From Sulfidibacter corallicola (GTDB taxonomy: Bacteria > Acidobacteriota > Holophagae > Acanthopleuribacterales > Acanthopleuribacteraceae), in the NCBI RefSeq assembly GCF_017498545.1, contig NZ_CP071793.1:1116001-1180000 (forward strand): a stretch of 64,000 bases of DNA. The letters run 5' to 3'. The position numbers and the translations under genes are program-made. The first letter of the stretch is position 1. Every line of letters starts with the position of its first letter. The notes beneath the pieces are model-generated. The model searched no databases. It had not been told where the DNA came from and saw only the letters and a program-made list of their open reading frames with translations. This document shows positions 52,803 through 62,678 of this stretch, one piece after another.

Positions 52803-53723
52803 ATGGATTGTATCGTTCTAGCCGGTAATCGCGAGAGCTACCGCAGCGTGGCTCAGGAAGACAACAAGGCTTTTTTGCGCATCGGTGCCGCCACGATCCT
52901 CGAGATCATGCTCGACGAGCTGGCCCAGGTCGAGGACATCGATCGCCTGTTGTTGGTCGGTCCCAGCGAGCGCCTGCAGGACCTGTTCGCCGCGCGCTAT
53001 GGCCAAGATTTTCCGAAGCCGGTGATTTTTTACGAACAGCAGGCCGACCTGGTGGCCAATATTCTCGGCGTGGTCGCCGCTTCGGCACCGGACGAAGATC
53101 CCGACCGCGTGGTGCTGGTCCTGCCCTCCGACATCCCCATGATCACCCGCGCCGAAATCCGCGAGTTCATCGGGCTCTGCGACATGACGCGCTACGATTA
53201 CGTGGGTGGCGTGACGACGGGTCGGGCTCTCGCCCAATTCCATCCCGTGGGTGAAAAACGCGGCATTCGCATGGCCACCTTTCGTCTCGCCTCGGGCGTC
53301 TATCGCATCAGCAATCTGCACATGGTGCGCCCGGCGGCCGTCAAACGCGGCCAGTACATTCGCAAGACTTACGCATTGCGCTATCAAAAACGCCTGACCA
53401 ACATGGTTCGCATGCTGGCCGGGCTGCTGTTGTTGTTGGCGCGCACGCCCACGGCACCGTTCTTCTACCTGTGGGCCCAGCTCGTGCGAAGTCTGGACGC
53501 CGCCGGATACAAGGGCTTGTCCGGTCTCCTGGCCTGGCCAGTGCGCCTGGAACGTGCTGAAAAATACATTTCCCGGATTTTGGGCACGCGCTTCAAAATT
53601 GTGGTGACTCATTTTGGTGGAGCCGCCGTCGACGTGGACAACGACGCCGACTATCTCGCTGTCTGTCAAAGGTTTGAGGAGTGGCGCCAGCTTATGCGCG
53701 GCATGGAAAAATCTCCCGAATGA
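52803..53723 (+). CDS. MobA-like NTP transferase
   Basis: 306 residues; the ATG at 52803 (MDCIVLAGNRES) is preferred to a TTG 15 bases earlier because it aligns with the family start. N-terminal nucleotidyltransferase fold (LVLPSDIPMITRAEI with the metal-binding Asp, GGVTTGR), followed by a helical hydrophobic region (MLAGLLLLLARTPTAPFFYL) and a final VDVDNDADYLAV typical of these enzymes. Similar proteins make nucleotide-activated molecules (molybdopterin guanine dinucleotide, activated sugars). The first loop has GNRES instead of the usual GGxS/GR, so activity is uncertain. Confidence 0.78.
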   Translation: MDCIVLAGNRESYRSVAQEDNKAFLRIGAATILEIMLDELAQVEDIDRLLLVGPSERLQDLFAARYGQDFPKPVIFYEQQADLVANILGVVAASAPDEDPDRVVLVLPSDIPMITRAEIREFIGLCDMTRYDYVGGVTTGRALAQFHPVGEKRGIRMATFRLASGVYRISNLHMVRPAAVKRGQYIRKTYALRYQKRLTNMVRMLAGLLLLLARTPTAPFFYLWAQLVRSLDAAGYKGLSGLLAWPVRLERAEKYISRILGTRFKIVVTHFGGAAVDVDNDADYLAVCQRFEEWRQLMRGMEKSPE

Positions 53724-53738
53724 GCCTTTTGGGGCGCT

Positions 53739-53744
53739 ATAATA
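53739..53744 (+). promoter_or_regulatory. candidate -10 box upstream of the 53859 gene
   Basis: Perfect TATAAT 115 bases before the start codon, without a recognisable -35. Lies just after the nucleotidyltransferase stop codon. Confidence 0.35.
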
Positions 53745-53858
53745 TGAGGATATCTTCAAAAACGGCCCACATCTTGGTTTGAGGCTCTGTTGACAGCACG
53801 TCTTTCCTCTGCCAAAATAAAATTCCATTCCCTGGTTTCGTTTCGTGGAGGAAAAAGG

Positions 53859-54407
53859 ATGTCAGAACCTGGAGCGATCAAATGGCCCAACCCTGATAGC
53901 CTTTTGTTTCACAAGGTGGACAAAAAGTGGTCCGCACGTGAGTTGTTGGAACAAAAAGGCTGGTTTCCTCTTCCCGATGTCATGAAGAAACTCGATGCCG
54001 AGAACACCGGGAAATACCGCAAAATACTCGCACTTCGGGATAAGCTGGTCAAAAACGGCAGCGATCCTGTTTTGGTCATGGGCTTGAAACAGTTCGGCAG
54101 CCGTATCTGGGCGTTCATGCCCACCTTCAACGTTTGGTTTCGAGACAGTGAAGCGCTTCAAGTCGTCAAAGTCCCCAAACATTGGGACTTCAACACTTTC
54201 CTCCAGCAGCCCCAAGGTATTTTCTCCTTGCGCGGCGTGATGGAATTGGTGCCCCAAGGGTGGCCGCTCAAGTATCCAGCCATGAAGAACATGGTCAACA
54301 AGATGGACGATCCCAAAACCGAAATGGGCATCGGCAAGATCGAAGGGGTTGGCTACGTGGTGTTCCAACCCGAATTCGGTGATTGGCTGAAGAAACAGTT
54401 TCTGTAA
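53859..54407 (+). CDS. conserved-looking protein of unknown function
   Basis: 182 residues from the ATG at 53859 with GTGGAGGA immediately upstream; the longer frame from 53790 is not supported. Soluble, mixed Trp/Phe/Lys-rich sequence (KVDKKWSARELLEQKGWFPL, IWAFMPTFNVWFRDSEALQV). No domain recognised. It has its own promoter candidate and a clear terminator, so it is a single-gene unit. Confidence 0.75.
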   Translation: MSEPGAIKWPNPDSLLFHKVDKKWSARELLEQKGWFPLPDVMKKLDAENTGKYRKILALRDKLVKNGSDPVLVMGLKQFGSRIWAFMPTFNVWFRDSEALQVVKVPKHWDFNTFLQQPQGIFSLRGVMELVPQGWPLKYPAMKNMVNKMDDPKTEMGIGKIEGVGYVVFQPEFGDWLKKQFL

Positions 54408-54437
54408 TCCGGATTACCACCAGATCGTTTGCATACG

Positions 54438-54461
54438 GGCACCCCAGTCGGGTGCCTTTTC
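54438..54461 (+). terminator. rho-independent terminator
   Basis: 7-bp stem GGCACCC (54438-54444) / GGGTGCC (54450-54456), 5-base loop, followed by TTTTCT. Thirty bases after the stop of the 53859 gene. Confidence 0.85.
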
Positions 54462-54791
54462 TATTTGGGGACGAGCCCGAATCCGCCGGAGAAGAGGCTC
54501 GGGCGGCGGCTCGCGAACCCGCTCCGGACCACCTCGGAAATTTGGGTGGCGGCTTGGGCGGTTCTGTTATGATACCCAGGTTGAGGTGGCCATCCACCAT
54601 GTCCTCCGCCGTCTCCAGGTGACGAGGGCGACCTCGGGTATCGTTCCCCGCCACGGTATTCGAGCGGTTGGTTGCCGAGCCGCTTCGACGACGCACCAAT
54701 GACCCCCGCCCAATATTCCCCGTGCCTGCGATCCGGTTCGCGGTGGTTCCGCGTTTCGATGCATTCGCGTGCACGTGTTGCCGAGGCGTAC

Positions 54792-56663
54792 ATGAACAAG
54801 AGTTTCCGAGACCTGTTAGGTGAGGAAAAACCGATTTTGTTGGATGGCGGAATTGCCACCGAGCTCTACGACAAGGGCGTTTTCATCAATCAGTCATTCG
54901 ACTACGTCAACCTGTCCCATCCGGAGTGGGTGAAACAGGTTCACGAAGATTACATAGCCGCCGGGGCGGATGTCATCGAGACCAACACCTTTGGCGCCAA
55001 CCGCGTCCGTCTCAAGGTCTTCGGTGTCGAAAACGAATTGGAACGCATCAACGCCGCCGGCGTTCAGATCGCCCGCGAAGCCGCCGGCAGCAACAAGTAC
55101 GTGGCGGGTTCGATCGGCCCCCTCGGCGTCAAGATCGAGCCGTACGGACCCACCTCCTTTGCCGAAACACGGCGCATTTACCGCGAGCAGGCGGAGGTCC
55201 TCCATCGAGAAGGGGTCGATCTGTTCCTGCTCGAAACCTTTTCGCGCATGGCGGAGCTGGCCGAAGCGGTGGCCGGCATTCGCGAGGTGAGCGACAAACC
55301 GATCGTGGGGATGCTCACGGTCAACGATCACGGCCAGACCCTCTACGGAACCGAGCCCGTTTTCCTCGTGCCGGAACTGGAGAAGATGGAAGTCGATGCG
55401 ATCGGTTTGAACTGCTCCGTCGGTCCGCGCATCATCTACGACGCGCTGGAGCAGATGGTCAAGTATTCGGGGAAACCGATCTGCGCCATGCCCAACGCCG
55501 GCAACCCGAAAAGCGTCGACGGACGCAACATCTACCTCTGCACGCCCGAGTACATGGCCACCTATGCCAAGCGCTTCATGAAGATCGGGATCAAAATCAT
55601 CGGCGGGTGCTGCGGGACCACGCCCGAGCACATCCGGGCCATGGCCAAAGCCATCGGGCAGAGCCAATCGTCCAACCTCAAGAAGAAACACGACCAGGTG
55701 CCCTCCGTTCAGGTGGACGATGACCCGCTTCCCGTCCTGCCCTTGGCGGAGCGATCCCAATTCGGCGGCAAGTTGGCCCGCAAGGAATTCGTGTTTTCGG
55801 TCGAGGTGGTGCCGCCCAAAGGATGCGATCCCACCAAAACGCTCAAGAAGATCCGCCTGCTGAAAGAGCACGACGTGGATGCGGTCAACATCCCCGACGG
55901 TCCCCGCGCCTCGAGCCGCATGTCGCCCCAGATCATGGCCATTCTGGTGGAGGACCGGATCGGTATCGAAACCATCCTTCACTATTGCTGCCGGGACCGC
56001 AACATCCTGGGTATTCAGTCGGACCTGCTGGGCGACTTCGCCGCCGGGCTGAAAAACATTCTGGCGGTGACCGGCGACCCCCCCAAGTTGGGCGACTATC
56101 CCGATGCCACCGCCGTGTTCGACGTGGATTCGATCGGTTTGACCAACATCATCCACCGCCTCAATCAAGGCCTGGACATCGGCAACAACCAGTTGTCCAA
56201 GCCCACCGCCTACGCGATCGGGGTGGCCCTCAATCCCACGGCCCTCAACGTGGAGGAGGAGATCAGTCGGTTTCGCTGGAAGGTGGAAGCCGGCGCCGAC
56301 TTCGCCATCACCCAGCCCGTGTTCGACGTGGATCAGTTCATGCGCTTCTACGAGCGCGTCGCCGATTTCGACATCCCCATCGTCGCCGGAGTTTGGCCGC
56401 TGGTCTCGTTCAAGAACGCCGAGTTCATGAACAACGAGGTCCCCGGTATCAGCATTCCCCCGGCCATCCTGGAGCGCATGAGTCGGGCGGAGTCCAGCGA
56501 ACAGGCCAAGGAATTCGGGCTGGACATCGCCATCGAGAACGTGCGCCAGATGTTGCCCTACATCGCGGGCGCCCAGATCAGTGCGCCGTTGGGCAACGTG
56601 CGGTTCGCCCTTCGCGTGGTCGACCGCATCCGCGATCTCCTGAAAGTGGAGGGGAGAGCCTGA
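54792..56663 (+). CDS. bifunctional homocysteine S-methyltransferase / methylenetetrahydrofolate reductase
   Basis: 623 residues from the ATG at 54792 with GAGG five bases upstream. Residues 1-300 are a Pfam S-methyl_trans domain with zinc-binding Cys in GLNCSVGP and GGCCGTTPEH. Residues about 330-623 are a MetF-type FAD reductase (EVVPPKGCDPTKTLKKI, LLGDFAAGLKNILAVTGDPP, DFAITQPVFDVD). This is the YitJ/BhmT-MTHFR fusion: it can reduce methylene-THF and methylate homocysteine to methionine. Stands alone; no SAM riboswitch seen upstream. Confidence 0.95.
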   Translation: MNKSFRDLLGEEKPILLDGGIATELYDKGVFINQSFDYVNLSHPEWVKQVHEDYIAAGADVIETNTFGANRVRLKVFGVENELERINAAGVQIAREAAGSNKYVAGSIGPLGVKIEPYGPTSFAETRRIYREQAEVLHREGVDLFLLETFSRMAELAEAVAGIREVSDKPIVGMLTVNDHGQTLYGTEPVFLVPELEKMEVDAIGLNCSVGPRIIYDALEQMVKYSGKPICAMPNAGNPKSVDGRNIYLCTPEYMATYAKRFMKIGIKIIGGCCGTTPEHIRAMAKAIGQSQSSNLKKKHDQVPSVQVDDDPLPVLPLAERSQFGGKLARKEFVFSVEVVPPKGCDPTKTLKKIRLLKEHDVDAVNIPDGPRASSRMSPQIMAILVEDRIGIETILHYCCRDRNILGIQSDLLGDFAAGLKNILAVTGDPPKLGDYPDATAVFDVDSIGLTNIIHRLNQGLDIGNNQLSKPTAYAIGVALNPTALNVEEEISRFRWKVEAGADFAITQPVFDVDQFMRFYERVADFDIPIVAGVWPLVSFKNAEFMNNEVPGISIPPAILERMSRAESSEQAKEFGLDIAIENVRQMLPYIAGAQISAPLGNVRFALRVVDRIRDLLKVEGRA

Positions 56664-56746
56664 CGCCCGCTGGGGCGCCCTTGGATCGCGGTGCCTCGCA
56701 CCGAGGGTCGCCCCGTCGATGATTCATGAACCGGAGGTAACCGACC

Positions 56747-57646
56747 GTGAACGATTCCCAAGTGCCCAGTATGTTTGACCCGGATCCCAGCGAACGTACC
56801 GAATCTGACGAGAAACAACATGTAAATCATTATATTTACGTGGTTTCTGATGGGACGGGAGAAACTGCCGGCAACATGGTGCGGTCGTTGATCACCCAGT
56901 TTTCCAACGTGCAGGGGATCTTCATTCGCAAGTACCCCAAGGTCACCAATTTTTCTGCCGTGGATCGCATCCTGAAAAACGCGGTTCAAAGCGTCAATCC
57001 GGTCATGGTCATCTACACCCTGGTGGATCACAAGGTCAAGGACTACCTGCGCCAACGGCTTCAGGATGCCGGGGTTCCCGGCTACGACCTGTTCACCTCG
57101 CTGCTGTCGCAACTGTCCACCTTCCTGGGTGCGCGACCCCAGGAAAGTCCCGACCTCTTCCACGGGGTCAACGAAAAGTACTTCAAGCGGATGGAGGCGA
57201 TCGAGTTCACCCTGCGCCACGACGATGGGCGCCTCGTCAAGGATCTCGGCGAGGCCGATATCGTGTTGGTGGGCGTCTCTCGGGCCGGCAAGACGCCGCT
57301 CTCGATCTACCTTTCGCTTTACGGGCACAAGGTGGTCAACATTCCCCTCGCCAAGGGGGTCAAACCGCCCTCGGAGTTGGAGACGGTCTCGCAAAAGAAA
57401 ATCGTCGGCTTGACCATCAATCCGGAGCGCTTGATGGAAATCCGCAAAAAGCGCCTGACCGGCATGAAGGTCGGCCAATCGGAGTACTACGATCCCCAGG
57501 CCATTCTGGAAGAGCTCGAGGAGGCCAACACGCTCTTTCGCAAGAACCGGCGTTGGCCGATCATCGACGTGACCAACCGCTCGATCGAGGAAATCGCCGG
57601 TCTGGTGCGCGATAAGGTCTTCGGTCGCGATCGCCGCGTCAACTGA
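56747..57646 (+). CDS. pyruvate phosphate dikinase/PEP synthase regulatory protein (kinase-pyrophosphorylase)
   Basis: 299 residues, GTG start with GGAGG nine bases upstream. DUF299 family that both phosphorylates (ADP-dependent) and dephosphorylates (Pi-dependent) the catalytic Thr of PEP synthase or PPDK. YIYVVSDGTGETAGNMVRSL near residue 30 and P-loop GVSRAGKT (176-183) are conserved. The N-terminal 25 residues are extra and low-complexity. Target enzyme not in window. Follows the methyltransferase gene by 83 bases. Confidence 0.93.
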   Translation: MNDSQVPSMFDPDPSERTESDEKQHVNHYIYVVSDGTGETAGNMVRSLITQFSNVQGIFIRKYPKVTNFSAVDRILKNAVQSVNPVMVIYTLVDHKVKDYLRQRLQDAGVPGYDLFTSLLSQLSTFLGARPQESPDLFHGVNEKYFKRMEAIEFTLRHDDGRLVKDLGEADIVLVGVSRAGKTPLSIYLSLYGHKVVNIPLAKGVKPPSELETVSQKKIVGLTINPERLMEIRKKRLTGMKVGQSEYYDPQAILEELEEANTLFRKNRRWPIIDVTNRSIEEIAGLVRDKVFGRDRRVN

Positions 57647-57824
57647 GGGATTGTCACTTCGCGAAGATGGCCGGCGATCGTTCCCATGCTGCCCGCAGTG
57701 GATTTTTTTGGCCTGGACGATCCAGAATTCGATGGGATTCGGCTGGAGTGGCTCGCGATTTAGGAGCGCAAACCTCGCCTTTGACCTTGTGAAGGTCCCG
57801 TCGGTTGTGTAGATTGAAACATGT

Positions 57825-57853
57825 TTGTCGTAAACCGCTTGCATTTTTATACT
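57825..57853 (+). promoter_or_regulatory. candidate promoter of the esterase gene
   Basis: -35 TTGTCG (57825-57830), 17-base spacer, -10 TATACT (57848-57853), 85 bases upstream of the start codon. Confidence 0.5.
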
Positions 57854-57938
57854 CAAGACGCGTCGAAGCGGCTGCCCGCGTCGCGGCCCGCATCGTTTCG
57901 CCGGTCCTTGGGGTTCCTGTATCGAGGTGAGATAGCGC

Positions 57939-59003
57939 GTGTCTGAAGAGCATACCTGTACGCTCCGCATTCACTACGACACGGGATGGGATCACCGCAT
58001 CACCATCCGCGGCGATCGCTTCCCCTTTTCCTGGGACAAGGGTGTCGATGCCGAATGGACCGAGGGCAATTGCTGGGTCTACCGCTGGACGTGCCAGCAC
58101 CCTGAAGGCATCAAGTTCAAGGTCCTGATCGACGACGTGACCTGGGCCATCGGCACCGACGGCACCATCTTTCCCGGTCAGGCGATGGATATCTACCCGT
58201 TCTTTCACCGGAATCCGGGCCGTTTGGAGTTGGTTCACCACTTCAACATGCCGATCCATATCTACTTGCCTCCCGGTTACGACGAAAACCCGACCAAACG
58301 ATTCCCGGTGCTCTACATCCACGATGGCCAGAATCTCTACGATCCGATTCATTCCTTCAAGGGCGAGGTTTGGAATGTCGACCAGGCCATCGAAAACCTG
58401 GTATTGGAAGAGAGCATGGATCCGGTGATCGCGGTTGGGATCTTCAACCGCGGGGCCGGGCGCCTCTACGACTACACGCCCAGCTATGATCCTCATTTTC
58501 AGGGGATTGGCGCCGGAGGCGGGGCCAACCAATACGCCGATTTGATCATCAACGAAATCAAACCCTACGTGGATCTGAACTTTCGAACCCTGGCCGACGG
58601 TGCCCACACCGGACTGATGGGCGCCAGCCTCGGCGGTCTGGTCTCCCTGTACATGGCGCGTCGCTGGCCCGGCGTGTTCTCCAGGGTGGCCTCGCTTTCC
58701 AGTTCGTTTTGGTGGAACAACCGCAATTTGTTGAGTCAAATCACCCGCACTCGCGAGTTCGTGCCGCTCAGGATCTACCTCGACGCGGGAACCCACAACG
58801 ACGGGTTGCCGGAGACGCGGGCCATGTACGAGGCTTTGATTCAATCGGGATACCAACCAGGCAGAAACCTGTTCTACTACGTGGCGCCGTGGCACGCGCA
58901 CAGCGAGGTGTTCTGGGGCGCACGAGTGCACTTGCCGTTGAGGTTCCTGTTCCCGCCATGGAGCACGGACCCCGTAGGGACGGACCCCGTGGAAGTGGTT
59001 TGA
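57939..59003 (+). CDS. esterase-D-like alpha/beta hydrolase with an N-terminal starch-binding-like domain
   Basis: 354 residues, GTG start (GAGGTGAGA upstream). Residues 1-95 resemble a CBM20-type/E-set domain (WDHRITIRGDRFPFSWDKG). Residues about 100-340 are a putative esterase domain (IHIYLPPGYDENPTKRFPVL, HDGQNLYD) with nucleophile Ser230 in GASLGG and the late HSEVFWGAR carrying the catalytic His. No signal peptide, so likely cytoplasmic and acting on small or carbohydrate esters. Closely resembles enterochelin-esterase/Fes-like carbohydrate esterases. Confidence 0.85.
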   Translation: MSEEHTCTLRIHYDTGWDHRITIRGDRFPFSWDKGVDAEWTEGNCWVYRWTCQHPEGIKFKVLIDDVTWAIGTDGTIFPGQAMDIYPFFHRNPGRLELVHHFNMPIHIYLPPGYDENPTKRFPVLYIHDGQNLYDPIHSFKGEVWNVDQAIENLVLEESMDPVIAVGIFNRGAGRLYDYTPSYDPHFQGIGAGGGANQYADLIINEIKPYVDLNFRTLADGAHTGLMGASLGGLVSLYMARRWPGVFSRVASLSSSFWWNNRNLLSQITRTREFVPLRIYLDAGTHNDGLPETRAMYEALIQSGYQPGRNLFYYVAPWHAHSEVFWGARVHLPLRFLFPPWSTDPVGTDPVEVV

Positions 59004-59250
59004 CCGTGGCATTGGACTCGGTTCTCGATGGGTTGAATGGTTCGTGGAGCAACCTGTTTCGCGACTCTTTTCTGGAAATATCTTTCATCTTTGTCCGTAA
59101 ATCATGGATTCTTCGTTCCAAACCGATCTATATGCTGAAGCCGCCAGTCGGTCTTCGGGGTTTGTGTGGATTCTTTCACGTGGTGTTTAGTCCCGTTTTG
59201 GGTTGTCGTGCCCGTTTGTCGGCCTGTCCTGCAAGAGTGAGTCTTCGGTT

Positions 59251-61257
59251 ATGATGGATCTGAACTTTCTTCACCCCTATTTCCTGGGACCCAAAGCTGA
59301 AAACCTGGATTGTTTCGAACGGTTTCTCTTGGAGTTCCTGCGCGATCACGCCTACTGGCGCCGTAATTTTCACCCCGGTGACGGCAATGTGGTGCCCACC
59401 TCGGCGCCTTATCGCGACGCCTTCCAGGACTTCATCGCCTCCATGCGCAAGGAGCTTCAGGAGCTCAGCGCCGAGTTGAAAAACGCCGCGCCCTTCTACA
59501 GTCCGCGCTACATCGGGCACATGAACTCCGATCTTCTGATGCCGGGACTTCTCGCGGAAATCATGACCATGCTCTACAACCCGAACAACGTGGCCGCCGA
59601 GGCCGGGCCGGCCACGGTGCCTCGCGAATTGGAAGTGGGTTGGCAGTTGGCCAGAATGTTCGGTTACAACACCGATCCGCAAAAGGGGTCGGTGGTCGCC
59701 TGGGGTCATCTGACGTCGGGTGGAACCATCGCCAATTACGAGGGGTTGTGGAACTTCCGCGAGGTCAAGTTTTATCCGATCGCACTGGCGACCGCGGCCA
59801 GGGTGACGGGTATCGATTTCGAATCGGTGGGTCCGCTGCGGCGCCGATTGTCGGAATACTCGTCGTGGGAACTGGTCAATTTTTCGATTCAGGACACGGT
59901 GAAGCTGCTCGAGGAAAGCTCCAAACAAGTGAATGCCATGGCCCTCAGCGACGGGGAGTTGCAGCGTTTCCGCAACCAAATCGATCGCGAGACCCTGGTC
60001 GGGCTCGGCCACGCCGATTTTTTCGCCAAGCACCGCGAAATCCGTCCCCCGAAGGTCGTCGTGCCCATTACAGCCCATTACTCCTGGGACAAGGCCGTCA
60101 AGGTATTGGGCCTGGGGCTGAACAATTTGGTGTTGGTCAAGACGGACAAGACCATGCGCATGCGCATGGATCATCTTCAGGAGTTGCTTGCCGGCTTCGA
60201 GAAGGACAGGGTACCGGTCCTGGCGGTCGTGGGGGTTCTGGGATCCACCGAGTTCAGCTCCATCGACCCGATCGACCAGATCATCGATCTTCGCGACGAG
60301 GCCATGGACCGCGGTACCTATTTCGGGGTTCACATCGACGCCGCCTGGGGTGGCTACATGTGCTCCCTGTTCCGACGCGAGGAAACCAATCAGTTCTGCC
60401 AGCGCGAGGAAGTGGGCGAGGATCTGAAGCATTTTCCTTCGGAGGATACCTACGAGGCCTTCAAGGCCGTGGGAGAATCGGACAGCATCACGGTGGACCC
60501 CCACAAACTGGGCTTTTTGCCCTATCCCTGTGGGGCTTTCGTGGCGCGCAACATGGACGTCGTCGATTTCATCAGTCAGAAGGCCAGTTACCTCTATGAC
60601 ATCAAGGACGATCGCGGAACCAAGAACCGCTACGACAAGTTGCTCAATCTGGGGCAGTTCATCATGGAGGGTTCCAAGCCGGGCGCGGCCGCGGCCGCGG
60701 CGTACGTCAGCCATCGGGTCATACCGCTCAACAAACACCACTTCGGCCGAATCGTGAAGGTCACCATCAAATCGTGCGAGTACTTTTACTCGAAGATCAA
60801 TCACTTGGCGTATCGGATGAAAAAGCGGGTGTTGATCAAAATACCCTTCTTCCCACAAACCAACATCATTTGTTTCGCCATCAACCCGAAGAACAACCGG
60901 CACTTGGCCCTCATGAATTTCTTCGGGCGCAAGGTGTTCGAAAAGATCAAGATCAATCGATTCAAACCGCTTCAGATGAAGGAGTTCATCGGATCCTATA
61001 CCTCGATGGTCAAGGGCAAGATCGATGACGAACTCGCTTCGGAGGTGCTCGCCGATTTGGACATCGATCCCCAGACGTTTCAAACCGATGTCATCGATCC
61101 CCGCCGCCAGGCCGATCACATCTTTCTGTTCCGGCACTCGCTGATGAGTCCCTGGCTACTGCACCGCTTCGAGGGGAAAAACTATATCGATCACTATGTC
61201 GCCTATTTGGAGAGGATGATCCACGAGGAACTCGATGCCCTGGGGGAAAGCTCCTGA
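59251..61257 (+). CDS. group II PLP-dependent decarboxylase (tyrosine decarboxylase-like)
   Basis: 668 residues, ATG at 59251 (a second ATG at 59254 is equally likely). PLP-binding Lys419 in SITVDPHKLGFLPYPCGA, HLTSGGTIANYEGLWNFR and IDAAWGGY identify the pyridoxal-dependent decarboxylase group II family. The long length and C-terminal domain (PFFPQTNIICFAINP) match enterococcal-type tyrosine decarboxylases. Could produce tyramine or another biogenic amine; no amino-acid/amine antiporter is adjacent. The amine oxidase at 47771 may be functionally related, though not linked. Confidence 0.9.
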   Translation: MMDLNFLHPYFLGPKAENLDCFERFLLEFLRDHAYWRRNFHPGDGNVVPTSAPYRDAFQDFIASMRKELQELSAELKNAAPFYSPRYIGHMNSDLLMPGLLAEIMTMLYNPNNVAAEAGPATVPRELEVGWQLARMFGYNTDPQKGSVVAWGHLTSGGTIANYEGLWNFREVKFYPIALATAARVTGIDFESVGPLRRRLSEYSSWELVNFSIQDTVKLLEESSKQVNAMALSDGELQRFRNQIDRETLVGLGHADFFAKHREIRPPKVVVPITAHYSWDKAVKVLGLGLNNLVLVKTDKTMRMRMDHLQELLAGFEKDRVPVLAVVGVLGSTEFSSIDPIDQIIDLRDEAMDRGTYFGVHIDAAWGGYMCSLFRREETNQFCQREEVGEDLKHFPSEDTYEAFKAVGESDSITVDPHKLGFLPYPCGAFVARNMDVVDFISQKASYLYDIKDDRGTKNRYDKLLNLGQFIMEGSKPGAAAAAAYVSHRVIPLNKHHFGRIVKVTIKSCEYFYSKINHLAYRMKKRVLIKIPFFPQTNIICFAINPKNNRHLALMNFFGRKVFEKIKINRFKPLQMKEFIGSYTSMVKGKIDDELASEVLADLDIDPQTFQTDVIDPRRQADHIFLFRHSLMSPWLLHRFEGKNYIDHYVAYLERMIHEELDALGESS

Positions 61258-61352
61258 GCCGGACCTGAACCCGGCTTTCGCTCGAACCGTTTTCCATTCG
61301 CGACTTGTGGGGAAGCGGCCGGCGCGGCGGTGTCCGTCGATCGGCACGTGGT

Positions 61353-62198
61353 TCAGGGAGCGATGCGCCCGCTGTCGCAGTAGACGTTGAAGCGGTCGGC
61401 CTTCAGAAAGCCCACCAGGGTGATGCCCATTTCGTCGGCCAGGCGTATGGCCAGATCGCTCGGCGCCCCGATCGCGGCGACGAAATCGAGCCCGCTCATC
61501 GCCGCCTTTTGGATCAATTCGAACGAGGCGCGCCCGCTGAGCAACAGGATCCGGTGTTCGGCCGGCAGGCGCCCCGTTCGCCAGAGCCCCCCGATCAGCT
61601 TGTCCAGCGCGTTGTGGCGACTCACGTCTTCTCGAACCAGCTCCAGGCGGCCTTCGCTGTCGAACAAGGCGCAGGCGTGGACCCCGCCCGTCCGGGCGAA
61701 GGAGATTTGTGCCGCCGACAAGCGGTGGGGCAGGGAACTCAAGAGTTCCGTGCGCACTTCGAAATGCGGTGGCGGTTCCGTTCGAGGGGGGAGCTGCTGG
61801 TAGACGCTCTCGATACTGATCTTCCCGCACACACCGCAACTCGAACTCGTGAACACGTGGCGCGACAGGTGGCTTGGATCGAAGGGGACTTCCGGTTGCA
61901 GGTGAACCTCGACCCGGTTGCAGATCTCCGAATCGCCATCCCGCGCATAGACGACTTTCCGAACGCAATCCGGGGTTTGCAGGACGCCCTCTGTGAATAA
62001 AAATCCCAGGGCGAGATCGAAGTCTTGACCAGGTGTGCGCATGGTTACGGAAATGGGATGGCTCTGGGAAATAGCTTGGTCTGTAGTCACCACGCGAATT
62101 TCCAGCGGTTCCTCCACGGCGATCTGGTCGGGTTCCTCCCGCCATGCTCGGCCCGCGAACCGTTTCACGTCCACTCTAACCAGTCCGCGATCCATCAT
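61353..62198 (-). CDS. fdhD: formate dehydrogenase accessory sulfurtransferase FdhD
   Basis: 281 residues from the ATG at 62198, chosen because GAGGCGAGG lies five bases upstream (the frame begins with a TTG at 62228). Transfers sulfur from IscS to the molybdenum/tungsten cofactor of formate dehydrogenase. Catalytic CxxC at Cys121/Cys124 (SSSCGVCGK), EEPLEIRV and GVHACALFD are conserved. No formate dehydrogenase or moa/mog gene is in the window. Convergent with the decarboxylase gene. Confidence 0.94.
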   Translation of the reverse strand: MMDRGLVRVDVKRFAGRAWREEPDQIAVEEPLEIRVVTTDQAISQSHPISVTMRTPGQDFDLALGFLFTEGVLQTPDCVRKVVYARDGDSEICNRVEVHLQPEVPFDPSHLSRHVFTSSSCGVCGKISIESVYQQLPPRTEPPPHFEVRTELLSSLPHRLSAAQISFARTGGVHACALFDSEGRLELVREDVSRHNALDKLIGGLWRTGRLPAEHRILLLSGRASFELIQKAAMSGLDFVAAIGAPSDLAIRLADEMGITLVGFLKADRFNVYCDSGRIAP

Positions 62199-62678
62199 GT
62201 CGACCTCGCCTCGTGATGTGTTGGCCAAATAGGTACCCCTTCTTTAGGTTTGCTCCACCTTAATCGCGGATGGAACGAGAGGCAATCTGTTTTTCGAGCC
62301 ATCGTAAATGGTGGTGCGAAACGACGCATAGATGTCTTTGTGAAAATGTGTCGGATATGAAGAATCATGATTCTAGTATTTACTTTCTGAATTGGATTTT
62401 TCTTGTGGTGTTTTGCTATGTGAGGTTCTGATGAATGTTGCCATGTCACGGCAGCTTTTGTGTAAATGTAAGTTCATGACCGAAAAGTGTTAACTAAAAT
62501 CCGGATATGTCGACACAGAAGAAAGACAGTGTTGAATATGGTTGGAGGTTTGGTGTTCTCGGCTTGATCCAACTCGCTGACATGAAAACCTTTGGCTTTT
62601 GATATGGGCTGTGCTAGATTCAAGGAAATTCTGCGCAATAAAAATAGAATGGTACACCATGATTCAAGGAGTTCGGGT
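62199..62678. other. AT-rich divergent intergenic region
   Basis: 480 bases, distinctly AT-rich against the genome average. No gene. Carries a promoter candidate for the plus-strand secreted protein (62592-62620) and presumably the fdhD promoter at the left. Confidence 0.6.
62592..62620 (+). promoter_or_regulatory. candidate promoter of the secreted LRR protein
   Basis: -35 TTGGCT (62592-62597), 17-base spacer, -10 TAGATT (62615-62620), about 59 bases before the start codon. Confidence 0.4.

Noticed and set aside
54408..54791. SAM or cobalamin riboswitch before the homocysteine methyltransferase gene
   Set aside because: No conserved riboswitch core seen; the clear hairpin there is a terminator for the preceding gene.
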